Assembly: GCA_965214995.1 (NCBI GenBank)
Contig: CBDCCT010000002.1
Span: forward strand, 372,001 to 436,000
From: CBDCCT01 sp965214995
Lineage (GTDB): Bacteria; Deinococcota; Deinococci; Deinococcales; Trueperaceae
Length of the DNA: 64,000 bases
Reading direction: 5' to 3'
In this document: positions 1 through 11,114 of the stretch, piece by piece
Numbering within the stretch: the stretch's first letter is position 1
How the letters are laid out: every line of letters starts with the position of its first letter
Program-made: the position numbers and the translations under genes
The notes under the pieces: generated by a model
Told to the model about the DNA's origin: nothing
Databases searched by the model: none
Seen by the model: the letters and a program-made list of their open reading frames with translations, nothing else

Positions 1-1203
1 TTACACCGTACAATGTATAGCATACCGTCTCATCTTTATTGACTTACTTTTGATAATTCGTCGACCTCATTCTTACCCTGAACTATAGGCTCTTTGACAA
101 GTAACTCGCCAAATATGCAACCGATACTCCACAAGTCGATAGCTTGGTCGTATTTCTCAGTGCCGAGAAGAAGCTCCGGAGCTCGGTACCATAAAGTAAC
201 GACAAGTTGGGTCATATTTGACGGTAATGGGTCTGCGAAATAGCGAGCCATGCCAAAGTCTGCTATTTTGATCTCTCCCCGATTGTTCATAAGAATCTAA
301 GTCGCTTCAGTTCTCTAGTATGTGAGAGATAGTGAGAGTCGTCCTACATTAGATGTCTTCAAGTCCCGCTACATCACAATTAGTTAACCCTAGCAATTTG
401 TGCTTTTCGAACCTTACATGTAGTATCCAATGACCGTGCAAATAGTCCACAGCAGAAACAAGCTGTAGAATCAGAGTCTTAACTTCAGACGGTAGGAATG
501 GCTCTGCCATATCCTCCTGCAACGTCTTCAAGTCGTGTTCGAGAAAGTCCATGACAAGAAAAACACTCGAAGAAGAATCAGCTGGCGATGTCATCGCGAC
601 CATAAATCACTAAACCGCTCTCACAGACTCATTCATTGTGTCTCCTACCACCACCTCTCTCAGGTCGACAATGTGTCGATGTCTTGTCCTCGTCAGGGTC
701 TGGATTTCGCGCAACGCGGTGACAGGAAAGCCTTCCTGCGCAATGTCCATCTTTAGTTTCTTCAGCGCGACAACCTCGCCGGTAGCTATCTCCTTGGCGC
801 GCGATACCCATCCATACGAGCCCTCTTCGATATGATTAAGCTTCTCGAAATTGTCTACACGTCGGGCAGGTCCCCATGAGGGTGCATTGTAGCGCAAAAG
901 CTTCACCGGCTCGTCTTCCTTTTCTGGCGAAAGGCGCCGCTTTTTCACGGGAGGACCCAAGCTGCCTGTCGATTCGCCTTCTTCGATGGCACTGGAATCT
1001 TTGAAGTTGTCTTTTGCTTGTGCTGGTTGTGGTTCTTCGCCCTGAAGTTTTTGTTCTTGTCGGCGCCGTTCAATGTCGGCTAGCTCTTGTTGCTTTGCAG
1101 CTTTGGCACGTTTCCGCTCCGCCTTTTCTCGCTTGCGTTGTTCTGCCTCGGCAATATCATCGTCATTGTCAGCCCATCGAGATGATGCTGTCCCGCCTGT
1201 CAT
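1..1203 (-). CDS. CDK11/PITSLRE-type cyclin-dependent kinase, 3' end outside window
   Basis: Serine/threonine kinase of the CDK11 (PITSLRE) group, which in other eukaryotes acts in transcription and pre-mRNA processing. Start ATG at 1203. Exons read 629-1203, 418-565, 348-368 and 48-296; the C-lobe continues beyond base 1. Residues 1-117 are a charged, Lys/Glu-rich tail with an NLS-like KKRR; the kinase domain starts near 118. Visible motifs: glycine loop EEGSYGWV, ATP-binding Lys in VALKKLK, PVTALRE (equivalent of PITSLRE), HRDLKTSN, DFG, and VTLWYRAPELLLG. The HRD motif is assembled across a 21-nt microexon coding RDLKTSN. Intron 566-628 was chosen by phase and gives NDVFLVMDF, matching the family length, but its donor GTCTGT is atypical. 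No other CDK group fits the PVTALRE helix as well. Confidence 0.85.
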
Positions 1204-1404
1204 GTGTGCGACTTGGGCCAGTAATTACATTATTGAATGTTATGCTTTGATAGTTAAAAGAAGCGAACGCCAAGAATAGCCATGTGGCTTCGCGTTACGA
1301 ATAATTATCTGATTGATGCTGACTAGATTCTAAGCCAAGCTCAATAGTTTCCAATGCTACTGAACTTAAAATGTACATGTCGCTCGTATCATGTTGCAAG
1401 CAAG

Positions 1405-3350
1405 ATGATATCCTATCGATCGGCTCAAAGATTGATTCAGCAGCGTAGATGGTCAACGGCATTCGCCAAACCGCTTGCGAGTTATGTAGCAGTCAGTTTT
1501 GTACTTTCTCTTCAAAATCATGAATATTGAATTTAGGTCAGAAGAGACTGATGTTTGTGAATTCAATATGAAAATTCCGAAGATTTCATAGATTACCGGC
1601 CCCATAACTCTGGCGGCGTATATGCGGCAATGCCTTACTTCTATCGACAGCGGGTATTATTCTCGTCCTGTCAAGAAAGATAAAGAAGGGGATCAATTTG
1701 GTACTAAGGGAGATTTCATCACCGCGCCTGAAATATCGCAGATATTCGGAGAGTTGGTAGGTGTATGGCTCTATGCAACATGGTTAGCACAAGGCGCAAG
1801 AGTTGGTCCCATTCACCTTATAGAGTTGGGTCCTGGGAGAGGAACATTGATGAATGATATATTAAGAGTTAGTAATAATTAATCTAGCTCGTCTGGTATT
1901 TATTATCTGTATCGAACGGCTGACGAATATAATGCAGACTTCACGGACATTCAAGAAATTTAGAGCGCTTATTGAGACTGTGTATCTTGTCGAAACAAGT
2001 CCACAGCTGCGAGAGAAACAGGCAAAACTGTTGTGCGGCGGGAGGAAGGTAAAAAAGACGGCCATCGGTCACCGAGGTGTTAGTAAATATGCTGGTAACC
2101 TGACAGTCGAATGGGTCGAGGATCTATCGTTGGTACCACAAAGTAATTTAGTACCATCGTACAATCTACGTTCCTATCTTTCTGATTGAGTCATAGGTGC
2201 CGCATCAACCCCCTTTATAATCGCACATGAATTCTTTGATGCCCTTCCCATACACGCGTTCCAGTCTGTATCTAAAGACGAAGCTCACGGAGCAAATGGG
2301 TCTGCCAAAACTGAACAGTCTACCGTTAACGGACCAAATCAGAAGGGCCGAGGAGGCGGCTTATGGCGAGAATTGCTGGTGACCACGAAAGATGCTGATA
2401 AGAAACCTGAGCAGCAGAGCACTGATGAGTCCGAGTTTCAACTTGTTAGAGCCCAAAACCATACTTATTACAGTCAACTACTACCATATACCTCTGAAAG
2501 ATACAAAGCACTTGAGACGAAGCCCGATTCCGTCATCGAAATTTCCCCTGAAGCACATAAAGTGGCTGGAGCAATCGCAAAACGCATAGGCACAACTCCA
2601 AACTCACCAACTGATGAGCCGGCGGAAACGTCTTCGACTATACGTGGATCGGCAGCGAGCTCTCAAACAAAAAGAATGCCACAATCATCGTCATCGTCGG
2701 TTTTTGAAGCAAGGCTGGAACATAGTTCAAAAGCAAAGTCAATAACCGCAACGGCTCAAAAATCATCGTCAGCGTCGAATTCGCCTTCGAGTAGAAACGA
2801 CAGAGCAACAAGCTTGAAAGGTGGTGGTAGAATCTCGCAATCTCCACCATCGTCTCTATCTACATCATCATTACAACCAAGCAAAGCAAACGCCCGTCCT
2901 CCCTCTGGTGCTGCACTGATCTTCGACTATGGCCAGTGTACGAAAGTACCCGGCAACTCACTACGTGGAATCCGTTCGCACAAGCTTGTCTCACCATTCT
3001 CATCTCCCGGCCTAGTGGACTTGTCTGCAGACGTGGACTTTACCGCGCTCGCAGATGCTGCTCTTGACGCTTCACCAACCGTCGCAGTCCACGGTCCAGT
3101 CACTCAGGCAGCATGGCTGAAAGGCATGAGGGTAGAAGCAAGAGCAGAGGCTTTGGCAGCGGCGGCCCCCACGCAGGAAAAGAAGCAAGAGATCTTGCAG
3201 GCATGGCAAAGGTTAGTGGATGTCGGCCCTAACGGGATGGGTGGGTTGTACAAGGTCATGGCAATCATGCCCCACAATGCAGATGGCGATGTTAAGGGTG
3301 AATATGCTGAAAAAGATGTTGTGGCTCCGCCCGGGTTTAGAGGGGAGTGA
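1405..3350 (+). CDS. NDUFAF7/MidA-type mitochondrial protein arginine methyltransferase
   Basis: SAM-dependent methyltransferase of the NDUFAF7 (MidA, DUF185) family, which methylates a complex I subunit during assembly in the mitochondrial matrix. Exons 1405-1485 (donor uncertain), 1592-1867, 1938-2142 and 2197-3350; about 571 aa. The N-terminus (MISYRSAQRLIQQRRW) is Arg-rich, lacks acids and looks like a mitochondrial presequence. Family blocks: TGPITLAAYMRQCL, GDFITAPEISQIFGEL, SAM motif I in IELGPGRGTL, AHEFFDALPIHAFQ, and GAALIFDYG. Between KRIG and GAALIFDYG lies a Ser/Lys-rich low-complexity stretch of about 100 residues (roughly 2590-2905) that the core fold does not need. The last exon carries the conserved ending GMGGLYKVMAI. 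The exon 1 to exon 2 join could instead use the GT at 1501. Confidence 0.85.
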
Positions 3351-5765
3351 AGGGACCAGATTCTAATTGGCATGGAGGGGATGTGTGGTGCTTGCTTAAC
3401 TTTTCTATTTTTTTCTAATTCAACTTTATTCAGCAGTGCTAAGAACCTTCACGTACGTTATCGAACAAGCACAAAAACCACATCAAACTCTTGATGGTTT
3501 TGGTCATCAGTGGCATTGTTGTATCAGAACTCGTGGTTTGGTCAGGATCTACAACTGGCGCGACGTTGATACACGATAATTTTATTCGTAGATTAACTAT
3601 TGTATTACAAGCAACTTCATTTACACCTCAATCAAGCAACTCGTTCGTTTCTCGTTATCAGCCTATCTAGCTGATGTTGGGATTGTCGTGAGGGCCTAGG
3701 CCTAGAGCATGTCCAACATAATGATCGACAACGGTGCGATTGTGTTCAGGACAATTAACGCCACAGGTCAATCACTAGCCACGTCAAGACAACCACCGAT
3801 ATCTCAAAGCGGATGACGCTGCAACAAGACGTTCGTCAATGTTACGGTTTGCGCAAAGATGGTATTTCCGGCTCTCACATGACCGAGTCTGATGAATAGC
3901 ATGGTTGGTTAACCTCGAATTGATACAACGACTGGATATATACTAAGTTAAAAGTATACAAATGTATAAATACACACGTAAGGATGTTCGGTGATCATTG
4001 TGAGCCAAGCTGAAAAATAATGGCGAAAGTATGTTTTGTCTCGTGCATCAGCAAGTATCGAGACATTGGTCGAACGGAATCAGAGCATCCCATATCGTCG
4101 GGGCGAAAGCCACAGCTCTTCCCGAGTTATACGAGCTTTAGCTTAATAGATACCCTTACGCATCATTTTCGGGGACTAAAGCACATCGACGCTTCTTTCA
4201 AGTAAAAGCTGTAATTAGAAATGATCCGTTAACAGTACCGGACAGAACCTCTCCATGGCAAAGCCGAACTACTTTTTCCCTCCTTAAAGTGATGTCTAAT
4301 AGTCCAGTATGTTGCTCCAAAAGCAAACCGTATAGAAGTTGCCATTCTTATCCAAGCTAGCTCTGTAGAGGTCGAAGTTTTCATGGAATAATTCATCAGT
4401 CTTGCCTGCTCCCCTCGAGAACTCTATGATATCTCTTTCTTTCTTTCACTTGAGATGTAGCATTTCCCAGCTGTGACAAGCTCCACGAAAGACCCACAGT
4501 GCCGGGACACCAGTAGTTGACGATATTCTCTGTCCGCTACTGAAGCCACTTGTTATGTGCAACACACTCTTATATTAAATATTTCCGGTATCGCTAATAC
4601 CGATCACATTATATCTGCATCTGACCAATAAAACACGTCTGAACCTGACTTTTTATGTTTTCCAACAAACCCAAACCCGGGATCAGATCTTCATATTATT
4701 ATTGGGAACCCAGGTGCCAGATCGGCCCGGCTACCCGCTTCCCGATCAGATCCAGGGCACTGGTTGAGGCGTTTATCGCGGTGCTACCAGCGCTAGTATT
4801 CCGTACGCCACCTTCACCAATATATTTACCGGCCAAATGGATCGTATGTCGATCAAGGAATTCTGTGTAGCACATAATAGTATAGCTTGTATGTCACTTG
4901 TCCATGAATTGTTCCTCTTTCCAAGTATTGTGATACACCTGATATGTGAAGTAACAATAGAAACGAGGATAAATTAATGGCACAAGCTTGATATGTGAAT
5001 GTCATGCATTAACGAGCTGAGGAGACACATACAGCAAATGCATTAAATACCGTTGGAGGGGATGATACCGAATATCCCTTAATATCATACATTTACTTTC
5101 GTGATGGCGTTGTGAAATTCTCATTTAGAGCTAACGTCATGTTGAGATCGTATTTCAATCTTTCCTTTCATCGAATTTAGTTCACTTCGGCTAAATAACG
5201 GGCATGTCACTTACCCGTATCTTTACCAGTGGCTATAATGTTCCCTAGATTGTGGTTGGTATATTACTGAAATTCCAACAAGTTCTGGTTGTAGTTGGTG
5301 AATAATAATTATGTACCATTTAACATGGAACAGTAACTGCAAAGTAGTAAAGTAATATGATAATTAAAACATTCGTGATGATAGTCTTCACTAAATGCTG
5401 TCGCATCCTTTTAACTGAGATTCGTCTTCATGAGAACACCTCACATCTTTACCTCCCATACTTCATCAAAGTTACAATGCTGTTGCTCTGTACCCTTCAC
5501 TTTGCGCCAAAAATCAAGAAATGATAACCTCTTGCAACTATTTAAAGAGCAGAACACCCCTTTGCCAAATGCCACCATCTTTCTGTCTGCATGTTCTCGA
5601 CTCTCTCCTGATCAGCAGCAAGCATTATTGACCCAAGTCAAATTTCAGCAAACTCAATTATACCTTCGTCTTTGTGCAGATAATCATCCACGATCGAAAA
5701 AAGGACGTAGAAATATTATCAGAACCCTCAAAAGCAACTCTCAAAGTCAACAAAGCAACATCAAC
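3351..5765. other. Gene-poor AT-rich spacer
   Basis: No convincing gene on either strand in these 2.4 kb. ORFs are short, have no recognisable motif and do not join through plausible introns. A short stretch near 4670-4860 is clearly more GC-rich than its surroundings and has an open frame of about 70 codons, which could be a relic, but I cannot name it. The first few hundred bases must include the NDUFAF7 3' UTR. Confidence 0.5.
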
Positions 5766-5939
5766 ATGTGTCGCGGCACTCTCGTTACCTGGACTCAATG
5801 TCACCATTTCAAGACTATTTTCGAAAGGTGCAATCGCGCAAACAGCACTAATCGGAATTGCCCTCCACCTCACTTTCCTACGGGGCGGGTCCGACGGGAG
5901 GGCAGATGTCCAAAATGCGGAGGAAATCCTCGTCTATGA
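5766..5939 (+). CDS. Doubtful small Cys-containing hypothetical protein
   Basis: A 57-codon frame starting MCRGTLVTWTQCHHF. It contains C2, C12 and C22 with His13/14, a proline-rich middle and a C-terminal CPKCGG pair. Short fungal proteins that begin MC..., have a spaced Cys/His set and end in a CPxC-like knuckle exist, and this resembles them, so a small zinc-binding protein is possible. The same frame is open upstream to 5430, but that part (rich in Gln, Ser and Thr) looks like leader sequence. No splice partner is evident. Function unknown; it could be chance. Confidence 0.3.
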   Translation: MCRGTLVTWTQCHHFKTIFERCNRANSTNRNCPPPHFPTGRVRREGRCPKCGGNPRL

Positions 5940-6513
5940 ACAGGCATTGTTCTTAAAAGATTGAGTAAGTTGGGAGAGCAGTAAATGGGTCAAGATTCGA
6001 AATCTCTCTCGACAAGATGAATCAACCATAGGAAAGACCATTCAATTTGTTGAGGTAAATTTATTATCAAAGTTATAGGTGCTTCTTGTGGCACATCTGT
6101 AGATTAGTTATTGATCATGCTAACTTATTTTGCAGTCGACCATAATATCAGAAGCCAAGAATCATCTTCTGTTTCTCCACGATATCTTGTCGCTGTATCT
6201 TATCAAGACTAAGCAGTTCGAAATTGTACATAGTTTATTTCCTGACCCCTGATATAATAAATGAGAGGCCTTGTTATTGGAGACCCTTATTCAGTATTTC
6301 TGCAATGACATCATTAGATAATGATCATGTTCCAAAGACCAATCCAACGATGTTGCCATGGCTCACAAAAACTTCCCAAGAGCGTTGGCTGTATGTATTA
6401 TTGTATCTTTTATCAACTTTTGAGTTATGCTCTAAGTTTTTGCCACCGCAATTCTTCTCTTCCCAGATTTTAGCTTGCTACATGTAAAGTAGAGTAGCAC
6501 CGATTTAATAATA
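5940..6513. other. Spacer, convergent side of TRM1
   Basis: AT-rich spacer that should hold the TRM1 3' UTR. A forward open frame at 6224-6487 has no motif or start context that supports it. Confidence 0.4.
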
Positions 6514-8717
6514 TCAGCCTCTTGCTTTAGTCATTGGACCCCAGTTTGCCCACGGGTTCAATTGATACCGCCGAAGTTTTTTCCTGCTTAATTCCTTCTT
6601 ACCCAGCTCTTCATCAAAAACAATTCTTGGCAACACGTTCTGGTCATTCTTGACATCGCTCAGGGGTGTTTTTTCGCTTTCTTTATTGATGTCAATCTGC
6701 CCTTTCTCGATTGGAGTTTCGTCCAAAGGCTCCGAGGTTTTATCCACTTCTTCTCGCGGCTTTCGAAGATAGGACGCAGCAATCTTCCAGCCGGCCGTGC
6801 CTTCTCTTAAAACTCCCCCACGTACAGGCTCTTTTTGACAAATCCATTCGCACATGACACGCCATACAAACGGCCAAGGCGCGTTTGTCTTAATGCTTGA
6901 CCGTTTGGCATGACTTCGAGTAGCATGATATCCTGCGTGTCGGAGAGCTCCTTTTATCGCTGCGTCTGGGGGGCTGTTGGTATGTAGAACCTTAGCTAAC
7001 AGGCTTGGGTTGAAGTAGAAGGGATGATGGTCGATGACCGTTGGGTCAAGGCAAGGTATCAATTCAGTGTCTTGTGCGCACCCATTCCTTTCGGAATTTT
7101 GCACATACTTGTGGTTATCCAGGGGAATTTCCTCATGAGCTGTTTGTAACATGCCTTCCAAACGATCCAGCGTGCCGTACGTTGCTGAATCTAGGTCAGG
7201 GAGATAACTCAGTATCTTTTGGATAAAAGCTGGATTATGTATTGGCCCTCCATACATTGGACCAGCTATCTACATTTCCAGTCAGCATGCGTACTTCAAT
7301 ACTCGTCAAACAGTTTTGGTAATCCAAAGCTAAACTGAACAGCGCCATTCAAGAGTCTTATGGATATTGATCTACTCACATGTGTTCTGAAACCGCAATG
7401 TTCACAATGGGCCGAAGCGGAGGGCGCTTGCGCCGCTGTATGCTTATACCATAATTCACCATTCTTGGCCTTTATTGGCGTACTTTTTGCTAAAAATTGG
7501 GTTTGCCATGCCCCACAGCCAGCATCGCAACTATATACAAGCATTGTTTTGCTTGCTAGAAATTTTACGGCAGCTGCAGACTTGCGAACGCGAACAAAGA
7601 TGCGCACATAGAAGTCGATAGAAAGCGAGAGCAACGGTTCAATTGCGAGACCATAGCGCGCAGCAGTGCTGGCGATTGTTTGTAAGATCAATCTTAGCCC
7701 GGCCTCGTGGCAGTGATAGCCTTTTGCGGTCAAGCCACCGTATTGAGAATAAGCCTTTTCCGGGTAACCGTTTGACGCAAACACAGCTGTGTCAGTGCTA
7801 GTAATACATAGTAGACCGTCTTTGGAGACTGCTTGAAGTGCCGCATCAAGAAAGGGCGCCACGGTACCGTACGGGTCGAGATCAATGACTTGGTACTTGG
7901 GGTCAGAAGCACCAGCTGCTTCTTTGGCCATTACAGAGTACATGTGTATAATGGCATTTTCAGCAGTAGGATGGACTATTTCTTCCACTCCGTTGTGTTT
8001 CACGTTCAGCTTGATCGAATCGCTTGCTTTTTTTGATAGATCATTTGCTGTGACTGATGTCACAAATGGTAATTCTTTGGCGTAACGAAGAGCTCGGAGC
8101 CCAGTTGCTGACAGAGCGTCGAGCACCTTGAATTGCGGCTGTTCATCTACATTACCATCATTACGACTAATTTTTAGAGCCTCCTTTTCAAATTCACATG
8201 TCGCATCATCTTCGTTCTCTACTTGATCAAATTTTGTCTGTTCCTTAGTTTCTGAATTTTCTTCTTTAAGGGTTTCGGCAGGCACTAGATCTTTATTTGC
8301 TCCGTCTTTATTTGCGTCATTTTGAACGCCATTCAATCGTTTTCTTTTGACACTTTCGTCATCCGTTACATTAGCACGCTGTCTCTTCGTTCCTCTCTTC
8401 TTCAACCGCTTCGCTTTCACATCCGTAATATAACTTTCACCAAAAGCTCTTATAGCCAGTACCGACAAGTCTCTATTGAATTGCTGTATTGGATTGTAAA
8501 ATACTGACTGAATGGCTTTTTCGCCCTTTTGCTTTTGTACCTTTGAGTCTGTGACACGGAGAGGTGCATCTTTGGTGACCAGGATATGAGCTAACCCCTC
8601 CTTAATCGCACTACATTCAATTCCAGAATACGAATATGTTGACGCGGGCTGTCCATTGTTTGCTATAGATTGATTACTTGAGTCTTTTCCCTTGTTCTTG
8701 CTTTGACTTGAGGCCAT
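6514..8717 (-). CDS. TRM1: tRNA (guanine26-N2)-dimethyltransferase
   Basis: Trm1 makes N2,N2-dimethylguanosine at position 26 of tRNAs in nucleus and mitochondria, using SAM. Exons 7380-8717 and 7269-6514, intron 7270-7379 with donor GTGAGT; about 697 aa from ATG 8717. The N-terminal block runs YSGIECSAIKEGLAHIL, a Lys/Arg-rich insertion acts as a probable NLS (KRLKKRGTKRQR and KRKRLNG), then SAM motif VLDALSATGLRALRYAKE, VTANDLS, and DLDPYGTVAPFLDAA. A zinc-type CEHCGFRTH joins across the intron to IAGPMYGGPIHN. The open frame continues through the intron for 28 codons, so a naive ORF call would give a wrong C-terminus for exon 1. Upstream of 8717 the frame stays open for 44 codons with TTG but no ATG; see findings for a possible spliced mitochondrial leader. 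Confidence 0.93.
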
Positions 8718-9129
8718 CCGAAAGTGATGGCCAAGGAATGGACCTTTATAGTGCCGTATTGCAGCGTCATACAACAAATCTCCGAGCAGAGTGTGACGAC
8801 ATTGCTTGCTCACCAGGTAGCGCAATCGATTGATTGCTACTTGCGCCAACGTGTCTTACGTGTCGCTTGTTTCCGCCAGAATGGCAATGTTAACTTTACC
8901 ATGTTGAATTGTGTCGAAATGTAAGTTTGTAGGATTTATCGATAAGGCTGATTGCCAAGCATCAAGAAAGTAATTTATTACTGAACAGACTCCTTCAAAC
9001 AACCTCCTCATTCTTACAACATTATAATATCATTGTAAGGAATCAACCTGGATGCACTCACAGATGTTAAGATTACATATAGTTCTGAATAGTGAAAAAC
9101 TGAAAGTCTCTCTAAGGATGTCATAGAGT
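8718..9129. other. TRM1 upstream region and 3' region of SDR gene
   Basis: Holds the TRM1 5' region, including an ATG at 8902 that opens a short basic peptide and meets a GTAAGA donor, then an AT-rich spacer toward the SDR stop codon. No other gene seen. Confidence 0.4.
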
Positions 9130-10089
9130 CTACAAACTATCCACAAGCCTCCAAATTGCTTTTGCACTGACAACTCTCCCATCAGCAGAAACCCCTTCAC
9201 CGTCAAGCACACCTCCTTCCCTCCCCACAAGCTTTACCAGCATCCGCCCAAGCATCTCTGTCGGACTGTGCATTGATGGAATCGTTGCTCTAATCAGCGG
9301 ACCCAGCATTACCGCTGACAGGGAATAAAGAAAAGGCGGACGTGGAATGTATGGCTCTATCTCCTCATCGCCAGCGGCGTCCACGAAGCCCGGCCGGACT
9401 GAAAATGGCTGAAGGCCTACTATATGGTCTATCTGGTTCATATCTACCTGCTTCTCGTCATCTCCCCGCAACCCGCGCAATCTCAGCAACGAAAGCTCCG
9501 CTTCTCCCTTGGTCCGGCCAAAGAACAAGGTCAGATACCCAGCTTCATGCGTCGCTCCTTCGCCCGACACGTATACGAAGTTGAAGCGCGGCGAGAGCGT
9601 AGCGAATGCTCGGGCAGCGGCTACCGGCCACGAGTGCGTGATCTTGACGTATTGTTCCCTGTTCCGGAGGATGTTCTGTCAGCCACGAGTCACCCTTTGC
9701 AAAAGCAACATAAAAAAAGAAGAGCATCAAAATAATAAGGTTAAGGACTGATCCAAATTTCCAAACCAAAATACATACTTAGCCCTCCTCCCTGCCTCCC
9801 CAATGCCCATCCGATACGGCACTCCCAACGCCCAGACACATCCGCGCGCCCCTCTAAGCTTCTCCAGAAGCGCAGCGTCGTACGCGCCAAAGTCCTCGTG
9901 AATCAGCACGCGGACCTCCTTCTTCTTCTCCTTCCCCCGAGGCTCCTGTTCTTTTTCGATGGTCTCTTCAACCATGGGCACGGGCCTGCGGCTCAGGACC
10001 GAGATGCGAGTTACGTCGGCGCTGGCAAGCATGGCGCGGAGACAGGCGGAGCCGACGAGGCCGGTGGCACCGGTAAGGATGAGGTGCAT
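9130..10089 (-). CDS. NAD(P)-binding Rossmann (atypical SDR) protein
   Basis: Short-chain dehydrogenase/epimerase-like protein of about 279 aa; substrate unknown. Exons 10089-9779 and 9658-9130 with a 120-nt intron (AA|G phase 2 join giving RRAKEQYVKITHSWP). The N-terminus MHLILTGATGLVGSA holds the dinucleotide motif TGxxGxxG. Later come ISVLSRRP (typical end of strand 2), WALGVPY, VSGEGATHE and FFGRTKGEAE, where the Tyr-less KGEAE helix is in the place of the YxxxK site. SVRPGFVD follows as in extended/atypical SDRs. Such proteins are common in fungi, usually annotated only as NAD-dependent epimerase-like or HTATIP2-like. A long acidic/basic insert (about residues 43-60) is not core fold. 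Exact role cannot be told. Confidence 0.75.
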
Positions 10090-11114
10090 GCTTTCAAAAA
10101 ATTTGAAACAAAGAGTTTTCTAAATAAAAGAACGGATAGAAGACTGCTTTAAATGAGAGCAAAGGTAGGCAATGATTGCTCTTAAATGCAAAGTATGGAT
10201 CTAGCGGTTGCTGTTGTGTATATTTTACCTTTGACGTATGTTAAAATGCATCTATCAAAATAAATTCATGGGCGTAAGTAGAATATTCTACTCAATAAAT
10301 CAAGCAATGTAAGAACATCCCTATCCTTTAGATATAGCATAGGCAAAACCTTCTCATCTCATCTCCATCCCCCAACGGTCTTCATACTCCCTAACTCGGA
10401 GCCGGGAACTGTCCGTCGAGCCGAGTTGTGCAATTTATGCATGCATAAAATATGCATGTTAAAATTTAAACGGCTTGATGCTTCTGTTTCGTTTCCGTCT
10501 GTCGCCAATTTATTTATTTATTCGATTGACAGACAGGGTATTAGCAACACTCAACATTACCCACATATTAGAAATTTCTACAAGGGAATGAGCAAATGGA
10601 CTTTCTAAACTATTTAAAATAAGAAAAAAAGGTCTAATTACCGGCCAATGCTACACACTAAATGTACTGAAATAACAAAACAGAAACGCCGAATGAGAGG
10701 ACTTGTGAGAAAAAGACTGGTTCTAGCGCGATTACAAAGAACACGTAATAGGAACATTAGAGCGTGTCGAGAATATCGAGAGTGTTGAGAGTTAATCTAC
10801 AGAGGTAATGAAGGAAAAGAGACCGTCAGAAGGCGTCTTTAATTGGAGAAACATTGCAGAGCGTTGCGCGGGTTTCTAATTACCCGCTGAAAGGTAGGGA
10901 AACAGTGTAGCTTATAGTAATTCCGGACCCGTTGCGGCAAAGCCTTATGCGAAAAGGTAAAGGCCATGCGAATAGCATGAACTTTAAAAAAAGATCAGCA
11001 GCTCTGCCTCCCATTCCTTCCCCGTCTAGAGTCTGACGATTCATTTGAGTAGCCTTCTCTTCATCCCACCAACACCCTGTAAAGTATACTCATTTACATC
11101 TTCACATCCATTCT
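10090..11114. other. Promoter of SDR gene and 3' region of SEC4 homologue
   Basis: No gene seen. Near 10390-10460 there is a group of dyads: AACTCGG (10393-10399) facing CCGAGTT (10421-10427), then a perfect 16-bp palindrome at 10434-10449 built on ATGCAT. The rest is AT-rich with a purine-rich stretch near 10620-10900. Confidence 0.45.

Noticed and set aside
7296..7379. In-frame continuation of TRM1 exon 1 (VSRSISIRLLNG...)
   Set aside because: It is intron read-through: donor GTGAGT follows CGFRTH and exon 2 resumes with the conserved IAGPMYGGP.
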